Assembly: GCA_020844525.1 (NCBI GenBank)
Contig: JAJGAH010000118.1
Span: 1 to 7,313, forward strand
Reading direction: 5' to 3'
DNA: 7,313 bases
Source of the DNA: Eubacterium sp.
GTDB lineage: Bacteria > Bacillota > Clostridia > Lachnospirales > Lachnospiraceae
The notes beneath the pieces are model-generated. The model worked only from the letters and a program-made list of their open reading frames with translations. It was not told where the DNA came from and searched no databases. The translations under genes were made by a program, and so were the position numbers. Positions 1-5,558 of this stretch are shown in pieces; positions within the stretch are counted from its first letter, which is position 1, and each line of letters begins with the position of its first letter.

Positions 1-24
1 TCCTGAGAAGGAGAGGGTTGTAAG

Positions 25-30
25 TATAAT
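25..30 (+). promoter_or_regulatory. Candidate -10 box upstream of the pilin operon
   Basis: A perfect TATAAT lies 82 bases before the pilin start codon, which would give a leader of about 75 bases. No recognisable -35 box sits 16-18 bases upstream (positions 2-7 read CCTGAG), and there is no TG extension, so the match may be chance in an AT-rich stretch or the promoter may need an activator. The rest of positions 1-112 holds no gene that I can support; any upstream gene ends before the window. Confidence 0.3.
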
Positions 31-112
31 ATATAGAATGAATCCATTGGTTTAACGGCAGAGGTACTACAGCAAGGCACAATCACAAAGGCAAAAAAGG
101 AGAACAAACAAC

Positions 113-1291
113 ATGAAAGGCAGCAACGGATTCAAGCGTACAAGAAAGATACTACTAAGCGCACTGGCAGTAGCGACACTTTTGACTGGCAGCGCATTAC
201 CGGCATTTGCAGATGACACTACCACAAAACCGGCAGCAAGTTTTAATAAGTCGTATACTTTAACAATGCCAACGGGAGAAACTGCTACAGACTATGCCAG
301 CCCGGCAGAGACTTTTACTTTTACTTCGGGTAAGACAAATGCTACAGCGACAACAGCAGGAAAGGCTTCTCTTGCGGCACTGAAGGGAACATCCTGGAAT
401 ACTAGTACGACAGCGATGCAGAATATTAGTGACCTGGGTACTGCCGTAACGAATAGTGCTAATATTCCGCAAACGGTTTCTGTTTCTTCTGCAGATTTTT
501 CAAAGGTAGCCGCAACTGTTGATGGAGTATCACAGACAGTAAATATTAGTTTGGACGGATCCTACACCGAACCGGGAGTTTATTATTACGATTTTCACGA
601 GACAGCCGGAACTACGGCGGGTGTTACCTATGACACAAACAGTTATCGCATTGCGGTCGCCATTACAAACAAAGATGGCACAATGACGGTTAATTCCGTT
701 AATATTATCAATTTGGATTCCGCTAATGAAAATAAGGTCAAAACTATTAATAACAACTATGCTGCCGGTAAACTTTCCTTTAAAAAAGTGGTGGCAGGAA
801 ATATGGGAGATATTACCAAGCAGTTTAAGGTTACGGTTATCTTGAAGGCTCCATCGGGTAAGACTGTAAACTCCACTATTGGTGTTTCTGGAACAGGAAC
901 GGTTGTTGATGGTGAACTTGGAAAAATTAAACCTACTGACTGGACAACTGGAACCGTAACAAAAACATATACTGTTCAAAATGGAACAGAGATTACTTTG
1001 AAAAATATTCCGGACGGTGTCAGTTGTTTCGTACAGGAAGATAAATATTCGGATGCTGGATATGAAACAGAGTACACCATGCCAGATGGCTCAACAACAA
1101 AGAGTCTTACTCAGGATGACTATCAGCAGATGGTTGGAGGCAAGAATCTCGAAATCACAATTACGAATACAAGAAATTCGAATATTGACACCGGTATCTT
1201 CACCACAAACCTCCCATACATCCTGATCCTCGTCGTTGCAATAGCCGGTGCCGTAGCCTTTGTGGTAGCTTCCAGAAAGCGCCGCGTGTAA
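113..1291 (+). CDS. FctA/Spy0128-like major pilin with two isopeptide-bond domains
   Basis: This is a secreted, sortase-linked shaft pilin of 392 residues. A basic n-region and hydrophobic core (residues 1-33, cleavage probably after AFA at 31-33) form a Sec signal peptide. Two Spy0128-type domains follow. In domain 1 the likely isopeptide partners are K46 and N214 with E163 as catalyst; in domain 2 they are K225 (in LSFKKVV, leading into VAGNMGD) and N352 (in ITNTRN) with E309. These assignments come from motif position, by analogy with the Lys-Asn bonds of Streptococcus pyogenes Spy0128. The C-terminus carries an IDTG sorting motif (358-361), a hydrophobic span of about 20 residues and an SRKRRV basic tail. 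IDTG sits where Spy0128 has VPTG, a substrate of a class B sortase, and a class B sortase gene begins 34 bases downstream. The start is supported by AGGAG at 98-102. The gene looks more AT-rich than the sortase gene. Polymerisation is inferred. Confidence 0.88.
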   Translation: MKGSNGFKRTRKILLSALAVATLLTGSALPAFADDTTTKPAASFNKSYTLTMPTGETATDYASPAETFTFTSGKTNATATTAGKASLAALKGTSWNTSTTAMQNISDLGTAVTNSANIPQTVSVSSADFSKVAATVDGVSQTVNISLDGSYTEPGVYYYDFHETAGTTAGVTYDTNSYRIAVAITNKDGTMTVNSVNIINLDSANENKVKTINNNYAAGKLSFKKVVAGNMGDITKQFKVTVILKAPSGKTVNSTIGVSGTGTVVDGELGKIKPTDWTTGTVTKTYTVQNGTEITLKNIPDGVSCFVQEDKYSDAGYETEYTMPDGSTTKSLTQDDYQQMVGGKNLEITITNTRNSNIDTGIFTTNLPYILILVVAIAGAVAFVVASRKRRV

Positions 1292-1325
1292 TCGTTTATA
1301 GAGCTCTTTAGAGGAAAGTGATTTT

Positions 1326-2072
1326 ATGGCAAGACAACTGCTGAAATGGTTGAACCGGGTGCTGAATCTGGTGGTTATCCTCACGATTCTTGCGGCGATT
1401 GCCTACAGTCTGTATTCCATCTGGGACAACAACAGTATCTACGCGGCGGCGCTCTCGCTGACCGCGCGGATCCGGCAGGAGAAGCCTTCCGGGGACAAGC
1501 CCTCATTTGATGATTTGCGCAAGATCAATCCGGATGTCTGTGCCTGGATCACAATGGACGGGACAAACATCGACAATCCGATCGTGCAGGGAGAGGACAA
1601 TGAGGAGTACCTGAACAAGGATGTCTATGGCAAGTATTCTCTGGCAGGAACCATATTCCTGGACACCAGGTGCAGCAGGGATTTTCAGGATTTTGATGAG
1701 GTGATCTACGGTCACCACATGGACCAGCATGCCATGTTCGGGGATCTGGACCTGTATCTGAAGAAGGCCTTTTTTGACAAGCATACAACCGGAACGCTGC
1801 TGATTCCCGGAAAGAAAATTCCGGTTTCGGTGCTTTCCGTTATGGTTGTCAAGGATACGGATTCCTGGGTTTTTGATCCGGTGGCGGCGGATGAGGATCC
1901 TTCCGGCTTCCTGCAGTATCTGGAAACCGGTGCCAGATATGTGCATGCGGATACGCTTGCACAGGTCAGAGAGGATCCGGCAAGCTGGCATATTCTGACC
2001 CTTTCCACCTGCTCCTCGGACCAGGAGGACGACAGAACTGTTGTATTTGCGGCCTATCAGATTCCATCGTAA
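1326..2072 (+). CDS. Class B sortase, probable pilin polymerase
   Basis: This is a membrane-anchored cysteine transpeptidase of 248 residues that would cleave a sorting signal and join the acyl product to an amino group on a neighbouring pilin or cell-wall stem peptide. One N-terminal membrane segment lies at about residues 13-31 with the catalytic domain outside. The sortase B core is clear: the DAWI-like segment CAWITMDGTNIDNPIVQ (72-88), YGHHM with catalytic H130, LSTCSS with catalytic C229, and DDR with catalytic R237. These correspond to the His, Cys and Arg of Staphylococcus aureus SrtB. GAGGAAAG at 1311-1318 is the ribosome binding site. The position directly between two sortase substrates, as for the srtC gene of the streptococcal FCT region, suggests a dedicated pilus sortase rather than a housekeeping enzyme. 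The family is certain; the substrate pairing is inferred from context. Confidence 0.93.
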   Translation: MARQLLKWLNRVLNLVVILTILAAIAYSLYSIWDNNSIYAAALSLTARIRQEKPSGDKPSFDDLRKINPDVCAWITMDGTNIDNPIVQGEDNEEYLNKDVYGKYSLAGTIFLDTRCSRDFQDFDEVIYGHHMDQHAMFGDLDLYLKKAFFDKHTTGTLLIPGKKIPVSVLSVMVVKDTDSWVFDPVAADEDPSGFLQYLETGARYVHADTLAQVREDPASWHILTLSTCSSDQEDDRTVVFAAYQIPS

Positions 2073-2183
2073 CCTCTTCAGGGGAAGCGCGGAGAATCTG
2101 AGATCAGCAGCAGGAATTTTTACATGAAGAATTTTTTATTCTTTAAACAGCGTTTTATTTCGAACCAGTAACAAGGGAGACAC

Positions 2184-2918
2184 ATGAAAATCAGTAAAGG
2201 AATATCAAATATCATATGGATCTGCCTATGTGCAGTGATCGCTTTCTCTTGGCTGGGGAATCAATCGGTTTATGCGGATAGTGGTAATGCACTGCCAGTC
2301 GCAGAAATACCGGCACATTTTGTATATGGAAGTAATGGATTGAGTCCATCCAAGGCTTATCAGCTGATCCTGACACCGGATGACAGTGCATCAGGTGGAA
2401 CAGCAGAGACGCCCATGCCGGATGGAACGGTTAATGACGTTTCTACGATTTCAGTATCACGCTCTGGCGGTGCAGACTATTCGTTTGAGATTGCTTATAG
2501 CCGGGTGGGTGAGTACTGGTATCAGGTCGTATTGCGGGATGCAGGGAAACAGGTACTTGGGACCTGGCAGGTGCACGTCACCGTTTACAATGGTACAGAT
2601 CAGGCAGGGAGCAATGCACTGGAATGTGCTGTTGCGCTTCATCAGAAGACGAAAACCGGTGATAAGACAGATCAGATCACAGCCATTGATAAAAACCAGC
2701 CGACACCGAGCACCACTGTAACACCAACACCGAGCATTACCACAACGCCAACGCCGGGCGGCGCTTCCGCCCAGAAGTCGGCAACGAACGCAAAGACTGG
2801 AGATTCCAGCAATACGAGGATGTGGATCATCACGCTCAGCGTTTCGACAGCATTGCTGCTTTTCTTTCTGGCATACCTTGCCGGGAAACAGAAAAGGCAG
2901 AAAATATCCAAAAATTAA
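2184..2918 (+). CDS. FctB-like minor/basal pilin, sortase-anchored Ig-domain protein
   Basis: This is a 244-residue surface protein. A signal peptide covers about residues 1-31 (cleavage after VYA). One beta-sandwich domain spans about 38-153; its VGEYWYQVVLRD segment (108-119) resembles the pGxYxYxVxE strand of Spy0128/FctB domains, but a clear Lys-Glu-Asn isopeptide trio is not apparent. A Thr/Pro-rich stalk follows (172-191, PTPSTTVTPTPSITTTPTP), then a KTGD sorting signal (204-207), a membrane segment (213-233) and a basic tail. The FctB basal pilin of S. pyogenes is likewise a small Ig-like domain with a Pro-rich tail encoded just after the class B sortase, so I infer a basal or anchor subunit. 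A second KTGD (157-160) lies ahead of the stalk and is not followed by a hydrophobic segment. AAGGGAG at 2173-2179 sets the start. The 111-base gap after the sortase gene contains no convincing gene or terminator, so co-transcription is likely. It could instead be a stand-alone adhesin. Confidence 0.75.
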   Translation: MKISKGISNIIWICLCAVIAFSWLGNQSVYADSGNALPVAEIPAHFVYGSNGLSPSKAYQLILTPDDSASGGTAETPMPDGTVNDVSTISVSRSGGADYSFEIAYSRVGEYWYQVVLRDAGKQVLGTWQVHVTVYNGTDQAGSNALECAVALHQKTKTGDKTDQITAIDKNQPTPSTTVTPTPSITTTPTPGGASAQKSATNAKTGDSSNTRMWIITLSVSTALLLFFLAYLAGKQKRQKISKN

Positions 2919-2924
2919 TGGATA

Positions 2925-2935
2925 GATTGAACAGA
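2925..2935 (+). repeat. Direct repeat GATTGAACAGA, copy 1
   Basis: This 11-base sequence starts 7 bases after the stop codon of the FctB-like gene and recurs exactly at 3051-3061. The two copies bracket the long hairpin. A shared ATCGGA follows copy 1 immediately (2936-2941) and copy 2 after a 9-base gap (3071-3076), so the similarity may extend beyond the exact repeat. It may be a target duplication of a small inserted element or a chance repeat. Confidence 0.55.
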
Positions 2936-2982
2936 ATCGGAATCATTTGAAGAAGGTCACTTTAAAAGTGCACTGTGAAATC

Positions 2983-3032
2983 ATGAGGCAAATATTCGTG
3001 GGACACAATTGTTTTACGGGTATTTGCCTCAT
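2983..3032 (+). other. Long RNA-type hairpin downstream of the pilus operon
   Basis: ATGAGGCAAATA (2983-2994) is perfectly inverted as TATTTGCCTCAT (3021-3032). The stem continues inward with a mix of Watson-Crick and G-U pairs (2995-3004 with 3011-3020), giving about 22 pairs around a 6-base ACAATT loop. The five G-U pairs in the upper stem fit selection on the RNA rather than on a symmetric DNA site. The bases after the stem (TGCAATATTGG) contain no T run, so it is not a standard intrinsic terminator. It may protect the 3' end of the pilus mRNA, be an RNA processing site, or be the core of a small mobile repeat. Confidence 0.7.
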
Positions 3033-3050
3033 TGCAATATTGGTGTGCTT

Positions 3051-3061
3051 GATTGAACAGA
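3051..3061 (+). repeat. Direct repeat GATTGAACAGA, copy 2
   Basis: This is the second exact copy of the 11-base repeat found at 2925-2935. The segment between the copies is 115 bases, carries the long hairpin near its centre and has no obvious terminal inverted repeats at its ends. Confidence 0.55.
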
Positions 3062-3197
3062 GGCTTCGCTATCGGATGATTATGCCATGTCACAAATAAT
3101 TATGTTAACAAAAAGTCAATACCCAATTTCTATCTGATACATACAAACTCCTGCCAATATCTTGTGAAATAGCGCCGATGCAGAAATACGAATCCTC

Positions 3198-3206
3198 TGA
3201 TAGAAT
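3198..3206 (+). promoter_or_regulatory. Candidate extended -10 promoter for the nuclease gene
   Basis: TGATAGAAT fits the extended -10 pattern TGnTAnnAT. No good -35 box lies 17 bases upstream (ATGCAG at 3178-3183), which extended -10 promoters can tolerate. Transcription would begin near 3213, leaving a leader of about 65 bases before the ATG at 3277. Confidence 0.35.
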
Positions 3207-3215
3207 AAAAACAGA

Positions 3216-3229
3216 ACATTTGCAAATGT
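3216..3229. promoter_or_regulatory. 14-bp perfect palindrome, candidate operator
   Basis: ACATTTGCAAATGT is a perfect 14-base palindrome 47 bases before the nuclease start codon and just downstream of the candidate transcription start. That position suits a dimeric repressor binding site. I do not recognise it as the site of a named regulator. Confidence 0.4.
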
Positions 3230-3276
3230 GAAATATAGGTCACCATGAAAATCATCTGTATATATAAGGAGGGAGC

Positions 3277-4145
3277 ATGGCGGAGAAAGACATTGCAGAG
3301 AAAATGCTGGCTGACTACAATGATGTCTTTGCTGACATTGTGAATGTTCTGTTGTTTCAAGGCAGACGAGAGATTTTGCCAGAGAACCTGAAGGATACGG
3401 CAAATCACAGTCAGTATAAAGCAGACGGTAAGCTACATGAACAGGAAAGAGATATATCCAAACTTTATGTGAATGGGAATATGATCATCTCCTTGATTGG
3501 GCTGGAGAATCAGAGCAAGGCAGAACGCCTTATGCCTGTCCGTGTTATTGGATATGATGGCGCTGCCTACCGTGCCCAGCTGCTGGACAAGGGGACAAAA
3601 CGGGTTTATCCTGTACTTACAATATTCTCTACTTCGGTAAGGAACGATGGAATTATAGTCATAAATTAACAGATGTGGTAGATATTCCACAGAAATTCAA
3701 ACCATATATCAGCGATTATGAAATAAAAAACCTATTTGAAATTTCATTTCTGGAAAAGGAACAGGTAAAAATGTTTCGGAGTGATTTCCGATATGTCGCT
3801 GAATACTTTGTGCAGACAAGGACTAATCAGGCATATAAACCAGAGCCAGGTATACTCAATCACGTAGATGCTATGTTCAAGCTCCTGTCAATACTCACTG
3901 GTGATCATCGTTTTGAGGACGTGGCGGGGGAGCTTCCGGAGAAAGGAGTCAAAATGTCTGAAGAAGTACTGGATGTAATTGAAAATAGAGGAATAGAAAA
4001 GGGAAGAATTGAGGGGCGCAAAGAAGGAAAGATTGAGATTCTGTACACTATGTTACACTACTCCCCAGAGAGGATTGCAGATGAACTGGACGAGCCAGTA
4101 AGCTTTGTCAGGCATGTCATTGAAGATATGCCAAAAGACAAGTGA
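3277..4145 (+). pseudogene. Frameshifted Rpn/PD-(D/E)XK family nuclease (transposase-like)
   Basis: Two consecutive reading frames together give one Rpn-family protein. The first frame (3277-3669, 130 residues) opens with MAEKDIAEKMLADYNDVFADIV and contains YKADGKLHEQERD (47-59) and GLENQ (76-80), where D59 and the E77-x-Q79 pair are the likely PD-(D/E)XK metal-site residues. At about 3624-3627 the family sequence jumps to the -1 frame: codons from 3627 read LYFGKERWNYSHKLTDVV and run on to 4145 through DIPQKFKPYISDYEIKNLFEIS, a regular sequence in this family, and end in the usual Gly/Glu/Lys-rich tail (GIEKGRIEGRKEGKIE). One lost base explains the break; the restored protein would have about 289 residues, near the family length. 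No slippery heptamer is visible, so programmed frameshifting is unlikely. AAGGAGGG at 3266-3273 is a strong ribosome binding site with a short spacer. Rpn proteins are DNA endonucleases that promote RecA-independent recombination and often occur as multi-copy, decaying genes. A sequencing error could also explain the break. Confidence 0.85.
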
Positions 4146-4230
4146 GAATCTTACAGTTCGCTGGTCGTGCAGGCATGCATCTGAACGTTAGTGCGAGAAT
4201 CGCTGCCAGACTAAAATCCCGAACAACCAT

Positions 4231-4258
4231 TTGACATTTATCTGATATGTCGTATAAT
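4231..4258 (+). promoter_or_regulatory. Consensus sigma-A promoter for the GTPase operon
   Basis: Perfect TTGACA (4231-4236) and perfect TATAAT (4253-4258) boxes are separated by 16 bases. Transcription should begin near 4265, giving an untranslated leader of about 74 bases before the ATG at 4339. No classic Zur box (TCGTAATnATTACGA type) overlaps it, so zinc repression is not shown by the sequence. Confidence 0.8.
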
Positions 4259-4296
4259 GTAAAAGCTATGCAATAGAATAGTACACAACCTAATTA

Positions 4297-4314
4297 GCCG
4301 CCCATTAGAGCGGC
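4297..4314 (+). other. GC-rich hairpin in the leader of the GTPase operon
   Basis: GCCGC (4297-4301) pairs with GCGGC (4310-4314) across an 8-base loop, close upstream of the GGAG ribosome binding site (4324-4327). The palindrome CTAATTAG (4290-4297) overlaps its left arm. The structure is short, has no T run and resembles no known riboswitch. It could affect translation or be an operator half of unknown identity. Confidence 0.4.
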
Positions 4315-4338
4315 GCACAGAATGGAGCGTGATTTTAT

Positions 4339-5430
4339 ATGGCAAAGATAGATATCATTTCAGGTTTCCTCGGTGCCGGCAAAACGACATTGATCAAGAA
4401 GCTGCTTGCGGATGCCCTGAAGGGTCAGCAGGTTGTTCTGATTGAGAATGAATTTGGGGAGATTGGTATTGATGGTGGTTTCTTAAAGGATGCCGGCATT
4501 GAAATCAAGGAGATGAACTCCGGCTGCATCTGCTGCTCCCTTGTAGGTGACTTCGGTGTCGCCCTGAAGGAGGTCGTAGATAAATATCATCCGGACAGGG
4601 TCATCATCGAGCCCTCCGGTGTTGGCAAGCTTTCAGATGTTATCCGTGCTGTGGAGAAGAATGCTGGCGCAGCAGATCTTGAACTGAACAGCGCGACCAC
4701 CGTTGTAGATGTTACCAAGGCAAAGATGTACCTGAAGAACTTTGGCGAATTCTTCAAGAACCAGGTAGAGGCTGCAGGTACCATTATTCTGAGCCGTATG
4801 GATACCCCGAAGGCCACTGATGCGAAGGTTGAGGAGGCACTGGCCCTCATTCGTGGTCTGAATCCGAAGGCTACCATCATTACAACGCCGGTAGAGCAGC
4901 TCAGCGGCAAGAAGGTACTGGATACCATGGAGGGTGTCAAGATTGACCTTTCCCTTGTCGAGGATGACGATGATGAGGACGAGGAGCATGAGCATCATCA
5001 TCACGATCATGATGAGGAAGGACATGAGCATCATCACGATGATGAGGACGAGGAGCATGACCACTGCGGTTGCAGCCATCATCACCATGATAATGACGAG
5101 GATGAGCATGACCATTGCGGATGCGGACATCATCATCACCATCATCATGATGCGGATGAGGTCTTCACCAGCTGGGGACAGGAGACCATCCGCAAGTATA
5201 CGCCTGACGAAATCAGGAGCATCCTTGAGGCACTTTCCGCAGACAATACTTATGGAACCATCCTTCGCGCAAAGGGCATGGTCGAGGGAACCGATGGGAA
5301 GTGGATTTACTTTGATATGGTTCCGGAAGAGGCAGATGTGCGTGAGGGTGCACCGGAGTATACAGGACGCCTGTGCGTGATCGGATCCGATCTGAAAGAG
5401 GACAAACTGAAGGAACTCTTTAAGCTCTGA
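4339..5430 (+). CDS. COG0523/CobW-family metallochaperone GTPase with His-rich linker
   Basis: This is a cytoplasmic G3E-class GTPase of 363 residues of the kind that binds a transition metal and delivers it to a client or target system using GTP hydrolysis. The N-terminal G domain has the Walker A loop GFLGAGKTT (9-17), ENEFGEIGIDG (36-46), the family metal motif CICC (C63, C65, C66) and VIIEPSG (88-94). The usual N/TKxD base-recognition motif reads SRMD (152-155), a departure from the common form. The linker at about 208-272 is packed with Asp/Glu, 25 His and two CGC motifs. The CobW_C domain (about 273-363) starts at FTSWGQ. The metal is not fixed by sequence; His-rich linkers in this family go with zinc, nickel or cobalt, and zinc is the usual guess. 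A sigma-A promoter lies upstream, and a second COG0523-like gene follows after 128 bases with no terminator between. TGGAG at 4323-4327 supports the start. Confidence 0.93.
   Translation: MAKIDIISGFLGAGKTTLIKKLLADALKGQQVVLIENEFGEIGIDGGFLKDAGIEIKEMNSGCICCSLVGDFGVALKEVVDKYHPDRVIIEPSGVGKLSDVIRAVEKNAGAADLELNSATTVVDVTKAKMYLKNFGEFFKNQVEAAGTIILSRMDTPKATDAKVEEALALIRGLNPKATIITTPVEQLSGKKVLDTMEGVKIDLSLVEDDDDEDEEHEHHHHDHDEEGHEHHHDDEDEEHDHCGCSHHHHDNDEDEHDHCGCGHHHHHHHDADEVFTSWGQETIRKYTPDEIRSILEALSADNTYGTILRAKGMVEGTDGKWIYFDMVPEEADVREGAPEYTGRLCVIGSDLKEDKLKELFKL
5038..5139 (+). repeat. Two tandem 17-residue metal-binding repeats in the linker
   Basis: Residues 234-250 and 251-267 of the GTPase are two imperfect copies of a 17-residue unit: an acidic run, then HDHCGC, then S or G, then four His. 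At the DNA level this is a 51-base tandem duplication that has diverged at synonymous and some other sites. Each unit offers Cys, His and Asp ligands, so the array could hold several metal ions. Confidence 0.75.
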
Positions 5431-5558
5431 TCCTGAATAAGCAAGAATATAGAAATATTTCATCTTGGAAGTCTTGATTAGGAACATCATCAAAAAGACC
5501 GTAAAGGATGATACGACAGGCAACACAATGTACATAATATAGAAAGTAAGAGAAGAGT

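Larger units (their letters stand above)
2919..3276. other. 358-bp non-coding gap with hairpin, repeats and palindromes
   Basis: I see no credible gene on either strand here. From left to right the gap holds: the first copy of an 11-bp direct repeat (2925-2935), a small palindrome CACTTT-A-AAAGTG (2958-2970), a long hairpin (2983-3032), the second direct-repeat copy (3051-3061), an AT-rich stretch without evident structure, a candidate extended -10 element (3198-3206) and a 14-bp perfect palindrome (3216-3229). A clear intrinsic terminator for the pilus operon, with a U tract, is not present. Confidence 0.7.

Noticed and set aside
2124..2171. 15-codon open frame MKNFLFFKQRFISNQ between the sortase and FctB-like genes
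   Set aside because: It is short, AT-rich and lacks a clear ribosome binding site. A small AAGAAT/ATTCTT inverted repeat overlaps it but is too weak to call a terminator.
3675..4145. Separate 156-residue gene starting at ATG 3675
   Set aside because: No ribosome binding site precedes this ATG, and the same frame continues family sequence upstream to about 3627, so it is the 3' part of the frameshifted nuclease gene.
4231..4338. Zur box or metal riboswitch upstream of the CobW-family GTPase
   Set aside because: No inverted TCGTAAT/ATTACGA-type site is present, and the leader of about 74 bases is too short and simple for a cobalamin or NiCo riboswitch.
5486..5512. Hairpin ATCATC/GATGAT between the two GTPase genes as a terminator
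   Set aside because: It has only six weak pairs around a 15-base loop and no T run, so read-through between the two genes is more likely.
4633..5535. 300-residue antisense open frame on the minus strand
   Set aside because: It is the complement of the first GTPase gene, and its Met/Ile/Val-rich middle is just the complement of the His/Asp codon run. No ribosome binding site or family similarity is apparent.
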